NCBI GenBank assembly: GCA_014529385.2
Contig: CM043963.1
Span: 78,578,412-78,642,411 of the forward strand
Origin: Adiantum capillus-veneris
Lineage: Eukaryota; Streptophyta; Polypodiopsida; Polypodiales; Pteridaceae
DNA length: 64,000 bases
Reading direction: 5' to 3'
The notes under the pieces are model-generated. The model ran no database searches. It had not been told where the DNA came from and saw only the letters and a program-made list of their open reading frames with translations. The first letter of the stretch is position 1; each line of letters begins with the position of its first letter. Below, one piece after another: positions 21,816-33,148 of this stretch. Position numbers and translations under genes: made by a program.

Positions 21816-22036
21816 AGCCACAAATATTGTATTTGAACAATTTTACTCCGTGCTGTAAAAGCTCTAGCTCTTTTGATTGAAAATTCTGAGTTTTCGACTT
21901 GCCTCTTCTACCACTCGATTCATTGCGTCATTGTATTTATATGCGTCATTACGTCATTGTATTTAATGGTATTTGCGTCATTGTCTACTCTATTCATTCA
22001 ATATTAAGTTTAAATATTCGTGTGTTTAATGCAGGT

Positions 22037-23350
22037 ATGGATGATGAGGAGTTTCTTTCTTCTTTGTCACCGCAGCAGAGACAGTGGTACGTGGAGCGTC
22101 ATCGCTCTGGCGCATCATCGCGCGTTCCTACACCATCCGCATCTCCCTCTCTTTCGGAGCATTCGGCGTGCTCCGAAGCTTCGGCGTCGACGAGACGAGC
22201 GTCACACTCTTCTAGACACCGGCGCTCTAGTGGTGGCGGTGGCGGTTGTTGTGGGGATTCCGCCACCGATGCCTCCACACCGCCTCGTGTTCGACGAGGC
22301 TCTTTACCCTCCCCTTCTTTGCCCGCCCCCACACCAGCCACAGCATCGCCGTCTACGCCAGGTTTTGCACGGCTGACTGTTCCTAGAAGCTACACACCTC
22401 TACCTACTCCGCCAGGAGCCACCCCACTCGACACTCCTCGCTTCGGGGCCCAGACGCCGGTGGAGACACCTGACGTCCGTACCCCCATCGACACGCCGCT
22501 AGAGACCCCTGCCGGGACACCCATGTTCACGCGTCACCGGCCAGAGGGCTTGCCTTACTCCGTCGACATCAGCGGCGGCATCATCATGGATGATGACGGC
22601 AAGAAGGTGATCTCGCGCATGCGTGGTCTTTGCTCTCAGCTGTTTAGACACTATATACTAAACAAATGGAGTGAAGTACCAAGTGATTTAAAAAACAGAG
22701 TCATCAGCATACTTCATGATGAGTTTCCCGTTCCAACACGGGATCAGCGCTTCAATGAAGACCTGATGAAGATTCGAATGCGCGAATACTGCAAACACAA
22801 GCGTTCCGAAGTGCAAAAAGCAATCAAGAATGGGTGGAATAGGCCAGATTGGCTGGCCAAAGAAGATTGGAAGAATGCGAAGAAAGCAGCGCGCGAGAAT
22901 CCCGACAAGTGGAAGCAACAAAAAGATGCAGCCAGAGCGCGAGTAGAGGCAGGGAGCTCGCACCACTTGGGGAGCGGTGGATGGGCATCATTTGAGGCCG
23001 ATTTTGTAAGTCTTTTCACATTGCTCTTTATGCATGTTCGATAGTTTAGGGTTTATGAGTTTTTTAGTTCTAACATAATGAAATCTTTGTATGTTTTGAC
23101 AGTGGTCGATGACAGGACGTGATCCCACACCGTACGAGCGCGAGTACGCAGGCAGGAAGGGCTTAAACGCCCTGATGGACATTCTCAGTTCTCGCAGCGG
23201 CATGGTTAGTATTACGGTTTACTCTTTTTTATTTTTTGTATTGTTTTATAAATGTCGTTATATGTTTATACTTACTGAAAACTGTCTTATTGTCTTTTTT
23301 TGCAGAATCCGACAGATACGCCGCTTGGACGCGATGAGACGTCTGATTAG
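22037..23350 (+). CDS. TNPA-like second protein of the CACTA element
   Basis: Same strand, 222 bases after the transposase stop. Exon 1 (ATG 22037 to 23005) starts MDDEEFLSSLSPQQRQWY, runs through a Ser/Thr/Pro-rich low-complexity region with many TP and ETP steps, and ends with a basic conserved block (RMRGLCSQLFRHYILNKWSE, RPDWLAKEDWKNAKKAAREN, SHHLGSGGWASF) typical of plant Ptta/En/Spm Transposase_24 proteins. Exon 2 is 23103-23204 and exon 3 23306-23350 (TAG), all with GT-AG borders and kept phase. It probably binds the subterminal repeats. The ORF is GC-richer than its surroundings. Confidence 0.85.
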
Positions 23351-23714
23351 ACGACGTCAGTTTAGCCGTAGCTAGATAGCATTAGTTTAGGGTTTCTCAT
23401 AGCTTATGTATCATGAGACGGATTTTATACGTCTTTTTGAACCATGTATATTATTACATTTGTCACCGCAATTCCTTTTGCCAATCAATTCTTTATGCCT
23501 ATGATGTTGTACAATTGTCATTATTACATTTGCCAATCAATTCAGTTTGTCTATGATGTGTACAATTGTCAATTTTGCAAACAATGCGTCTTGTGGGTGA
23601 CTATTTTGGGTCTATTATTTACCTTTGCACTTTTTTTAAAAAGTGAATCAAGTACAATATGGTTGATGGGTGGCAGGCATTCAATGCCCTGCCACCAAAA
23701 AAATATTCTCTCAG

Positions 23715-23962
23715 GCGTCGCTATATGCGTCGCTATTTATGGCTCTGTAGCGTCGCTATATGCGTCGCTATACTCTTCTGTGAGAGCGTCGCTATAAGCG
23801 TCGCTATAGGCGTCGCTATAGACGTCGCTATATAGCGACGCCTATAGCGACGCCTATAGCGACGCATATAGCGACGCTCTCGTAGCGACGCTTTTAGCGA
23901 CGCTTATAGCGACGCCGGGGGTTATAAAAACCCAGTGTATTTCCGTCGCTAAGAGCGTCACA
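23715..23962. repeat. Right subterminal repeats of the CACTA, in a large palindrome
   Basis: About 16 copies of the 9-mer: eight in the GCGTCGCTA orientation, then seven in the TAGCGACGC orientation, then one more reversed. The switch near 23835 (GACGTCGCTATATAGCGACG) makes a long imperfect palindrome. Confidence 0.88.
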
Positions 23963-23985
23963 AGAGCACATAACCTCTTGTAGTG

Positions 23986-24433
23986 TATGATGCAACATGT
24001 TCTCGTGTCAAAGGAAGTCTGGAACATTGTGCAGGGCATTGATGTACGTCCTGGTTCTGTGAATGTAGGCGATGTTGAGGATGTTGCAGGTCTTGCTGCA
24101 AGGATTGCTACTGTTAGAGTTGTTTTACCTACGGCAGAACAAGCTCGTTGGGATGTTAAGGATGTGCAGGCTCATGCATTGATTGCGTTGTCTGTGAAGC
24201 GCACCATTGTTCCTCACATCCGTTCAGCAAAATCTGCAAAACAGGTTTGGGATATTTTGGCTAGTCTTTATGCAAGCCGCAATGAGACTAAAATTGCTTT
24301 GCTGCGTAAAGAGCTGGAGTCGAAGATTATGCATGAGGAAGATGATATGGACACTTTCCTTGCTAGTGTCAAGGATATCAATGAGCAACTCATTTGTGCA
24401 GGTGAAGTCATTTCAGTCAGTTCCCTAGTGTAG
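23986..24433 (+). pseudogene. gag: Copia-A gag, main part
   Basis: Continues from the CACTA right border: QHVLVSKEVWNIVQGIDV, then RWDVKDVQAHALIALSVKRT and AKQVWDILASLYAS, a UBN2/copia-type gag. It stops at TAG 24431-24433; the frame carries on to 24491 and beyond, so this is one nonsense mutation rather than a true end. Confidence 0.8.
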
Positions 24434-24490
24434 ACTGTTTTTGATGCCTTACCAGATTCTCACCAGACTTTTGCTAGTACTTGGAGACTT

Positions 24491-25228
24491 ATGACCCAAG
24501 GAAATCTTGAAGTTGTCAAGTTTGATGCATTATGCACATTGCTGTTGCAAGAGTCACTTTCCAGAAAAAATAGGAGTAGACAGCGTGCAGTTGAACAGGC
24601 TTTTATTGCTTCTCAAAGAAGGGGTGGTAACAACAATGCAGCCACTTCTTATGGTTCTACTGCGAGTGGCAAAACTTATGTTCCTAATGCTTCTACTGGC
24701 AGCACTTCGTCTGGGAGTTCTGGTGATAAGGGCAAAAAGAAGATACGTTGCCATTATTGTCAAGCTAATGATCACTTGATCAAGTCGTGTCCTAAGTTGA
24801 AGGCCAAAGAGGCTAAGAAGAAAGAGGGTGGTTCCATTGCAAATGCAACCATTGTTGAGTCTTGTGTGAAAGGAGACTGTGTTGCTGATGTTGATGCAGA
24901 ATGGGCTTTTAACGCAGAGTGCACTTACAATCCTGCTGTCCATGATGCATGCTTGTCAGTTGCTGTAGATTCACATTTGTGGTATTTCGACAGTGGTGCT
25001 ACAAAGCACATTACCTCACATCGTGAATTGTTTACCTCTCTCGAGTCTGTCCCTCATGGGAATTCAATCACTTGTGCCAACAATGCCTCTTATCCGGTCA
25101 AGGAGTTGGAAAGATTGTACTTTCTGCTACATATGGCAGTTCCTTCACACTTGTTGATGCACTTTACGTACTCGGGATCAAGAAGAATCTCTTGTCTGTA
25201 TCCGCACTTGCTAGACTTGGACTTGTAG
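24491..25228 (+). pseudogene. Copia-A gag C-terminus, zinc knuckle and protease
   Basis: Ser/Gly-rich linker, CX2CX4HX4C zinc knuckle (CHYCQANDHLIKSC), Lys-rich segment, then aspartic protease with WYFDSGATKHIT, the copia D-S-G-A active site. The protease frame is lost near 25105, where the reading moves to the next frame. Confidence 0.85.
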
Positions 25229-26144
25229 TCAAATTTGTGGATGACAGATGTACAATTCATTATCTTAGTTTTGGTGATGAAATTGTTGCATCTGGCCTTT
25301 TGTGCCGTCGGCTGTATAAGCTCACTTTGTATGACAAGTGTGGACAAAATTTTGCAAATGCTGTTGCAGATTCAAGGGCTATTTCAAATGCAAAACTTTG
25401 GCATGCACGTTTTGGTCATCTGAATTTTGCCAGTTTGCTGCGTTTGCAGAAATCTGATATGGTTGCTTCTTTGCCGCCTCTTGAAGCACCTGTCAAACAT
25501 GTTTGTGAAGGTTGTATTCTGAGTAAAATGCAGCGCTCTAAGTTTCCAAAGGATGGTTCAGTTAGGGCCACATGCAGGTTGCAGCTTGTGCATAGTGATG
25601 TTTGTGGGCCCATGCAAACTTCGTCCTTGGGTAAGTACGTGTACTTCATGACTTTCATTGATGATTACTCCAGGTATGCATGGGTATTTCCGCTTAAAGC
25701 GAAGTTTGAAGTTTTTATGTGCTTCAAACAATTTCTGGCTATGGCTGAAAATGTCTCGAAATGTACTATGGGCACCCTCCGTTCCGATCGAGGGGGGAAT
25801 ATATGTCTCATGAATTTAATGCATTTTTGGCTAGTCGTGGGATAAAACACCAATGTACAGTGCCTTATACACCTCAGCAAAATGGTGTTGCTGAGAGGAA
25901 AAACAGGTCACTGACGGAAATGGCACGATGTATGGTCAAAAGTCAAGCTTTGCCACATTCTTTTTGGCTTGAGGCCATCATGTGTGTCACTTATGTACTA
26001 AATAGGTGTCCTACGAAAGCTTTGCAGTCTATTACTCCATATGAAGCATGGCATGATATAAAGCCTTCTATTGAGCACATGCGTGTTTTTGGTTGTTTTG
26101 GCATATGCTTTGGTGCCACAAACATAGCGCAGGAAATTGGATGA
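25072..26144 (+). pseudogene. Copia-A protease end and integrase, frameshifted
   Basis: One frame to 25845 carries the pre-integrase domain (LWHARFGHLNFASL...CEGCILSKM, the HHCC finger) and the integrase core start (LVHSDVCGPM, TFIDDYSRYAW, LRSDRGGN). After a frameshift, 25761-26144 carries YTPQQNGVAERKNRSL with the third catalytic residue (E) and WLEAIMCVTYVLNRCP. Copia pol normally goes on to RT. Confidence 0.85.
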
Positions 26145-26595
26145 TAAGGCTGTCAAATGTATTTTTGTTGGTTATAGTACTGAAAGCAAAGGTTACAGGT
26201 TATATCATCCGCAAACGAAGCGTATTCCGGTTTCACCGGATGTAGTGTTTGTGGAAGATTTTGTTCAGCCCTTGCTGTCATGTACTAGAGACAGTAATGT
26301 AAGCTCACAGGACATTTATGACACTTTGTTGCCTCTTTTCAGTGGTGGAAATACGAATGTAAGTTCCAATGAGGCAAATGTACAGCCTATGGCGGTTTCC
26401 AAAAATGTTACAGATCATCCTATTACTGATGGAGATGTACATGATGTACTTGATGAGGAAAGGGCTGAAAATGAGCAGGCTAGAGGTATGCCAAAAGGTT
26501 GGTGCATACATTGCGTGACAGTAAATTGGATGCACGTACTTTCGTATATCTTTTCACAAAGGCATTGTCTCGTGGAAGCTTGAAGTTTTCCGCAA
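26137..26595 (+). pseudogene. Copia-A integrase C-terminus joined to RNase H end by a deletion
   Basis: CIFVGYSTESKGYRLYHPQT is the copia integrase C-terminal motif. At about 26510-26560 the sequence jumps from the SKLD segment to FTKALSRGS, the last few residues of a copia RNase H. Comparison with the related minus-strand copy at 55167-56336, which continues into RT, shows RT and most of RNase H are deleted. The element cannot be autonomous. Confidence 0.8.
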
Positions 26596-26701
26596 AGCTT
26601 TGGGCTTACTCCCCTTTGTGGACTGATCATGTCCTGAGGGCATGGCACTTCCCTTTACTCATGTGCCAGCTCTCGTTCACCGCATCACTCCAGGGGGGAT
26701 T

Positions 26702-26928
26702 TGTTACCATATACATGTGGTAGTGATGTGTGTGAACACACTAGGACCGCCGGGGCATTTTTTTCCTCTTTAGGAGGTTTTTTCCCCCGAGCATTGTATA
26801 TACGCCCATCACTCTAGGGCTATCTATCTTTCCATTGCACACTAAGTAATACACTCTCTATTGTGTGCCTTGAGCTTCCTTCGTCTTCTCCAAGCTATGT
26901 GCGTTTTTCTGCAACCCTAATTCCAACA
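26702..26928 (+). repeat. 3' LTR of Copia-A
   Basis: TG...CA, 227 bp, about ten differences from the 5' copy. Preceded by the polypurine tract GGGGGGAT and followed by the GATTT duplication. Confidence 0.93.
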
Positions 26929-27427
26929 GATTTTACCCTACGCAGCCCACGCCTACAATACCTCAGTCCAAGCTTCAACTAAAGTTAGCCCTTTCGGCGC
27001 TTTGTATGGTCGGGATCCCCGATTCCCCCCCGACCTCCACACCATACACACAAACTCCCCAAGCAAGATGCTGTAGATTGGCTAGCCTATCTATCCAAGA
27101 CCCTACCCCTCCTACGAAGTTCTATCAGAAAGAACCCGCATGCTGCTCAAACCAAACAGAAATGCCTCTATGATGAGCCTCGGACCTACAAAGAATACCC
27201 TGATGACGCATAGGTAAGTGTTTATACCCCATTCGACGGCGTGGTCTGAGTGAATCTTTATTGCACCTCTGGATTGGCCCATACACAATCTTGAAGAGGA
27301 TACGAACGAACACCTACAAGGTACACCGCTCAAGCAATAAAGCTGTGACTACAGCCCATGTAGCTCGTCTCAAGCCATATTTCCCACCTCTTCCAGCCCC
27401 AAGCAGCTCTTCTTCAAGGGGGGGAGG
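26929..27427 (+). pseudogene. pol: Ty3-B pol, right part: integrase C-terminus and polypurine tract
   Basis: The frame interrupted at 16535 resumes: PYAAHAYNTSVQASTKVSPF and GALYGRDPRFPP, then in another frame the GPY/F-like end (AHVARLKPYFPPLPAPS). A purine run GGGGGGGAGG at about 27418-27427 is the polypurine tract. Confidence 0.82.
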
Positions 27428-27992
27428 TGTCATAGGCTAGCCTAGTCACCAACACTCAGACCCAATAAGCCTAGCCTAGTCACCAACACGCAAAGCCAAT
27501 AGCTGACCTGGCACGCCATGCCAAGATCCTGTAATCTTGAGAAGCACCTGATAGCGAGGGCAGAAAGGGACAACACCGCCCTCCTCTAAGCAAGCCTTTA
27601 TTTCAAGACCTGTAAAGGACTTCACAGTATTTTGGTAATTTTCCCTTTTAAAAATTATACAATATTCACCTGCTGACCTGACGCCACTGCCCTTGTGGAT
27701 CGCCAACTGTTTCCGTGCCCTCGCCTCGCTCTCCGTTGCCCTCGCCCTGCTTGCCTGCTGCCGTGTGCTCTCCTCCGCAGCCTCTGGCTTGGCCAACACT
27801 GCATATCCCTCCCTGGTTACTGCTGCGCCTTTCCCCTGCTCTGATCTCTGAACTGTCTCGCAAAGCAATCACTCCCAGGTTGCCCTATCCCCACCCCGAC
27901 AACCTACTCGCCCCGCTTCGACCTCACCCTGGCCTACCCAAGGGTTCGTCCTCACCCTGCTCTCCCACGCCCTCTCTCGCTTCCCCTAGCTG

Positions 27993-28042
<50 letters not shown>

Positions 28043-28537
28043 CTCGCCCGTTTCCTTGCTGGCCGCCCTCCTACTGATTGCCAAACCCGCCTCGGCCCTA
28101 CTCCCTAGCTTACCCTCTCTCCCTTTCTTGCTTGCCTTACCTAGCCGCCAATCCTTCCACTCACCCTAGCCGCTTTCCTCCCCTAATTAAGCTACTGCCC
28201 TCGCTCGCCGCTTGCCCTTGCGTTCCCTCGTCTCGTTTCTCTATCCCTTGCTGCTTGCATGGACAAGCCCAACACTGGTCGTCTCACTTGCCTCCCGTTG
28301 CTCGCCCTCAGCTCACTTATGATCTCATCGCTTAACAATTCGCCCTTGCCTCGCCCCACCTATATATACCGCCCGGCTCCATACCACCAAGCCGCCATGC
28401 CTAGCTTGGTATGAGCCTTGATTATGTAACACCACGAGTGTGGATTTTTTTGATCCATGCCGTTAGTAGTAAGCCGTTTGCAAAACAAAGAAATGGGATC
28501 AAAGCACGCTAGTGGGATGGAAATGTGATGATGGTTT
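27428..28537 (+). repeat. 3' LTR of Ty3-B (left part)
   Basis: Starts TGTCATAGGCTAGCC after the polypurine tract. A 45-bp stretch with AGCCTAGTCACCAACAC is tandemly duplicated at the start. It includes a CT microsatellite (about 27990-28038) and a TATA-like CCTATATATACC (28358-28369). The right end is not fixed; element C may be inserted in it, in which case it could end at GTATAGCCTAACA near 31390. No coding content. Confidence 0.6.
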
Positions 28538-28779
28538 TGTAGAGAATGTGCCACGCAGAGAGAAGAGAGAGACACAGAGAGAGAAGGCTGTTAAGCCTAT
28601 AGGAGGATACACAGGGAGAGAGGCAAGAAGCCGATTAGGCAATGCGATATTGATGATTACCAAGGGTGCAATTATATACAGTACGTATGGCAGTTACACA
28701 GCCATGTGATTCATGGGAATGCGGGCCGTTGTGCCTACTAGGATGACAGTTGTGTGGTGATGTGGATTAATTATTCCCA
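28538..28779 (-). repeat. 3' LTR of element C
   Basis: Direct repeat of 30991-31244, slightly shorter in the purine-rich part. 28782-29038, between it and the ORF stop, is non-coding. Confidence 0.9.
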
Positions 28780-29038
28780 CACGCCCCCGTAAGACACATC
28801 GTCCATACAGAGGCATGTATGTGTGCATATTGTGATGTGATCATGAGATAGATCTACATGCTTTGGAAAAATACAATATGTGTATGCAATTATTCTTGGT
28901 GTGACTTCCGAGGTCTCAACCTGGATCAAGGTTTGACTTCGTAATGAAGAAGATTAGCAGCTTTGATTGCTGCTTTGGTCGAGCTTTGAAAGGCTTCTTC
29001 AAGGTCACTCCATGAGTGATTTCACGAGCTTGTAAATT

Positions 29039-30991
29039 TCACATTCGCCCCCCCAAGCGAAGTGAAAGCATGAGATTATCATTGGCTGAATGAACCGCAA
29101 GGGAGCCAAGGTGAGGTTTCAACATCCTTTCATGGTGTAGTTGGGGCTTCAGCTGAGGGTGTAAGTTGGAGGTCTTGTAGACATGGCCACCGGGATCAAA
29201 AACAATGGAAGACCATGATGGTGGGAAAGATGGCCAGGTTGAATTCTCGAAGGAAATTGCTGCAAAGGGGTGTGCCTCATCATTAAGTTCAGCAACTTGA
29301 GGTTTGACCTGCCTCAGACGACCTTTAGCAGCAGGTAGGGTGCATGGCTCAGGCAATCGAGAGGTTTGAGGCTTGTAGTTGGTTGCTACATCAATATCAA
29401 GATTGGGAACAGGTGCATGGCTGGGTGGGTGGGCAGCGCTTGAAACGTCATGCCATGCCTTGGTGGATTGAACCACGTGAGGAGTGGTCAGGTTGGCAAG
29501 AAGGTCCTTAGCAGTGGCGCCAACAATAGGAGGTGCAGCAGCTAGGTTTCCAATGATGGTACTCTTGAAACCATTTCCATCTTCAGACGGAAGTTGTATT
29601 GTTGTGGGTCCGGCACCATTGTTTGCAGCACTATCTTTCGTGGCATTTTTGGCGGATCTAAGGGCTGCACCAAGGTCGGCAACGGTGTGGGCGCCATCTC
29701 TTTTGATGGCAACGAGGTTTGCGACAGTAGCCTTGGTTGCTTTGATGGCTACACCTGTAGCAACTGTGGCAGCAAGGGAAGACTTCTTGGCTTCAGGAGC
29801 TGATAATTCTAGAGGGGTGGCGATAGCACCGGCCACAGAAGGCTCGTCTGCACGTGGTGCAGCAACAACTACAAGCACTTGTTTGTGCGGAAGCAAGGTT
29901 GATGCCCGGAATGGAGTCTGTGCAGGGTAAGCATCCACACAAGTGGCTAGGATAGTTCTAGCAAGAAGTGGCGCAGAATTTGCAGCGTAGAAAGTCGAGG
30001 CTCCAATGGAGAATGTAGGCTTGGCTGCCTCGAGAGCAAGTTCCTGAGGGGATTCAAGAGCATGAATTGCAGCTTGATAGGTAGCAACTTCAAGGGGCCA
30101 GGCATGGATGGATTTAACCAAAGCAGGTGCTTCAACAGCAAGGCTCTCAAGGAAGGTTTGAATGGTGGTGCCAGGCACTGCTGAATTGAATGCAGCACGA
30201 TCTTTGGCTGCAGGGAATGCATCATGGCAACAAGGGGCCAGTAAAATGTCAGCCTCGACTGTGATCGATTCGACCGGGTTGGCTGCAAGAAGGTCGAGGG
30301 TCCCGTTTGGAGTTGTGGCATGCAGGGATGCGCCAAGGTTGTCAGCAACTTGGACAGACCAAGCTTGAGCGAATTGAACCACCGGAGTAGCGTGGCTTGA
30401 GAGCAGGCCTTCAATGATGGTTGCAGCACAAACAAAATCATTGGGTGGTGGAGCATCATGTGCGGCAGCGATTTTGTTGAAAGCCCCTTCTTTTGCAGGG
30501 TGGGCGGCAGTCTTGGCCGCAGCAGGGTCATCTGCAACAGTTGTTTCAAGGGCAGCAGGAGTTTCACCATCGTCTTTTTCGCTAGCAGGGGTGTAAGCCG
30601 CGTTTTCTGCAGCAGCAGTGTTGGCAATGACCGATTGGACGTCATACACCGGTGCGACGTCACCTAGGCCTGCAGCATGGAAGTCAGCAGGATGGGCGTC
30701 TGCTGAGGTAGTGGCTGGCCTGTCTAGACTATTTGCAGCAGCCTCGGCGTCTGCTGGCTTGGGGTCGTGAGCACTGGCCACGAGGAGAGGCTTGAAGAAA
30801 TCGCGAGCGAGGCGAGGGATGCGCATTGGTTCATGGAGGCATAGGCTTGGCGCAAGAGGCATGGCGTGCTCGCCACAAGCCAGCGAGGAGAAGCGGCAAT
30901 GAGGCTCTGTGCCATAGCAAGGTATGCACAGGAGGCTGCATGGTGGGGTTTCGCACAGGGCAGCCAGGATTGCCTGCTGCTCTGATACCAT
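29039..30991 (-). CDS. Passenger ORF of element C, 650 aa, Ala-rich, unknown function
   Basis: The ATG is built from the last LTR base and the first two bases of the primer site; the open frame extends 33 codons further back into the LTR. The product is rich in Ala, Pro and Thr, with a Cys-rich N-terminal stretch (about residues 11-45), a long Ala-rich middle and a His/Lys/Leu-rich tail ending LSLRLGGRM. Three weakly similar segments, about 35 residues each, share a hydrophobic start and an invariant AW: VVQFAQAWSVQVA, LVKSIHAWPLEVA and VVQSTKAWHDVSS. There is no zinc knuckle, protease, RT or other catalytic motif. It may be a captured host sequence or a divergent structural protein. No internal stops in nearly 2 kb. 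Confidence 0.6.
   Translation of the reverse strand: MVSEQQAILAALCETPPCSLLCIPCYGTEPHCRFSSLACGEHAMPLAPSLCLHEPMRIPRLARDFFKPLLVASAHDPKPADAEAAANSLDRPATTSADAHPADFHAAGLGDVAPVYDVQSVIANTAAAENAAYTPASEKDDGETPAALETTVADDPAAAKTAAHPAKEGAFNKIAAAHDAPPPNDFVCAATIIEGLLSSHATPVVQFAQAWSVQVADNLGASLHATTPNGTLDLLAANPVESITVEADILLAPCCHDAFPAAKDRAAFNSAVPGTTIQTFLESLAVEAPALVKSIHAWPLEVATYQAAIHALESPQELALEAAKPTFSIGASTFYAANSAPLLARTILATCVDAYPAQTPFRASTLLPHKQVLVVVAAPRADEPSVAGAIATPLELSAPEAKKSSLAATVATGVAIKATKATVANLVAIKRDGAHTVADLGAALRSAKNATKDSAANNGAGPTTIQLPSEDGNGFKSTIIGNLAAAPPIVGATAKDLLANLTTPHVVQSTKAWHDVSSAAHPPSHAPVPNLDIDVATNYKPQTSRLPEPCTLPAAKGRLRQVKPQVAELNDEAHPFAAISFENSTWPSFPPSWSSIVFDPGGHVYKTSNLHPQLKPQLHHERMLKPHLGSLAVHSANDNLMLSLRLGGRM
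30979..30990 (-). other. Element C primer-binding site, initiator tRNA-Met
   Basis: GCTCTGATACCA on + is the inverse of TGGTATCAGAGC, directly adjacent to the LTR. Its first bases also form part of the ORF's start codon. Confidence 0.92.
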
Positions 30992-31244
30992 GTAGAGAAT
31001 GTGCCACGCACAGAGAGAGAGAAGAGAGAGACAGAGAGAGAGAGAGAAGGCTGTTAAGCCTGATAGGAGGATACACAGGGAGAGAGGCAAGAAGCCGATT
31101 AGGAAATACGATATTGATGATTACCAAGGGTGCAGTTATATACAGTATGTATGGCAATTATACGGCCATGTGATTCATGGGAATGCGGGCCGTTGTGCCT
31201 ACTAGGATGACAGTTGTGTGGTGATGTGGATTAATTATTCCCCA
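30991..31244 (-). repeat. 5' LTR of element C
   Basis: On the minus strand it begins TGGGGAATAATTAATCC and ends GCACATTCTCTACA. It contains a short CT run. It differs from the other LTR by a few substitutions and small indels. Confidence 0.9.
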
Positions 31245-31396
31245 GGTTTTAGGCAGCATTTGGGATCGAGATGGAAGTGCATTTGATGGAAGCATTGGGC
31301 AGCCACGTGCGATCGGTGCTTGCGATGGCATTTCCAGGAGGTGGATCACCTATCATAGTGTCTGAGCTCACCGGTCGTATAGCCTAACACGTAGCA

Positions 31397-31759
31397 CTAG
31401 GGTAAAGGAGCCAGTTGTAACACATGTGCCTTTTAAAAATCATGCACGCCCCAATTTAGAGACAAAAATTTGGAATATGCTAGGAATCTTGCTTATGTGT
31501 CAACTTATGATTTGCTGAAAACTATACCATTACTGGGCCTTGGGTGTTTCTAACCCCTAAAAGACCTCAAAATTTAAACTTTCTCAAATTGACTGCCCAA
31601 ATTAAATAAAAAAAATATCAATCTTGGTATTACCTAATCCGCCTTTGCATATGGAATCTCATGCAAATTTCAAAATTCAAATCTGACCAAATTTGCAAAA
31701 TCCCACCCAAAATTACACTTTTTTTCTTGAGTGTCTCTAAACTGGCTCCTTTACCCTAG
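31397..31759. mobile_element. MITE with 20-bp perfect terminal inverted repeats
   Basis: CTAGGGTAAAGGAGCCAGTT at 31397-31416 is perfectly inverted at 31740-31759. If the outer CTA/TAG are set aside, a TA duplication and GGGTAAAGG ends remain, as in Tc1/mariner or PIF/Harbinger-derived MITEs; the superfamily is unsure. The interior is AT-rich without ORFs. Confidence 0.8.

Positions 31760-33148
<1,389 letters not shown>

Larger units (their letters stand above)
17213..23985 (+). mobile_element. Complete CACTA (En/Spm) transposon, 6.8 kb
   Basis: Ends are CACTACAAGAGG and its inverse CCTCTTGTAGTG, flanked by TAT at 17210-17212 and 23986-23988, the 3-bp duplication typical of CACTA elements. 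It contains left and right arrays of TAGCGACGC subterminal repeats, a TNP2-like transposase gene and a TNPA-like gene on +. Removing it with one TAT restores the copia gag frame. Both genes keep good splice signals and open exons, so the element may be, or recently was, autonomous. Confidence 0.95.
16531..26933 (+). mobile_element. Copia element (Copia-A) with GATTT target duplication
   Basis: Two 227-bp LTRs (16536-16762, 26702-26928) have TG...CA ends and are flanked by GATTT at 16531-16535 and 26929-26933. The initiator tRNA-Met primer site follows the 5' LTR. Joining the flanks with one GATTT makes the Ty3-B integrase read through, which confirms the borders. About ten LTR differences in 227 bp show a much older insertion than Ty3-1. 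The internal region is interrupted by a CACTA transposon, and RT plus most of RNase H have been deleted. Confidence 0.93.
28538..31244 (-). mobile_element. Element C: small LTR retroelement with a passenger ORF
   Basis: Near-identical LTRs at 28538-28779 and 30991-31244 are flanked by a perfect GGTTT duplication (28533-28537, 31245-31249). Read on the minus strand, an initiator tRNA-Met primer site follows the 5' LTR and a G-rich tract (about 28782-28790) precedes the 3' LTR. The 2.2-kb interior has no gag, protease, RT or integrase motif, only one 650-codon ORF. It must be copied by enzymes supplied in trans. Confidence 0.92.

Noticed and set aside
16536-26928. Reading the whole 14-27 kb region as one novel large transposon
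   Set aside because: Target duplications and restored frames show independent Ty3, copia and CACTA insertions.
27715-28335. Pro/Ser/Leu-rich plus-strand frames at 27715-28335
   Set aside because: Low-complexity C-rich LTR sequence with a CT repeat, no protein motif, and located inside the 3' LTR of Ty3-B.
29484-30667. Plus-strand frames opposite the element C ORF
   Set aside because: Shadows of the 650-codon minus-strand ORF; the LTR, primer site and start codon all point to the minus strand.
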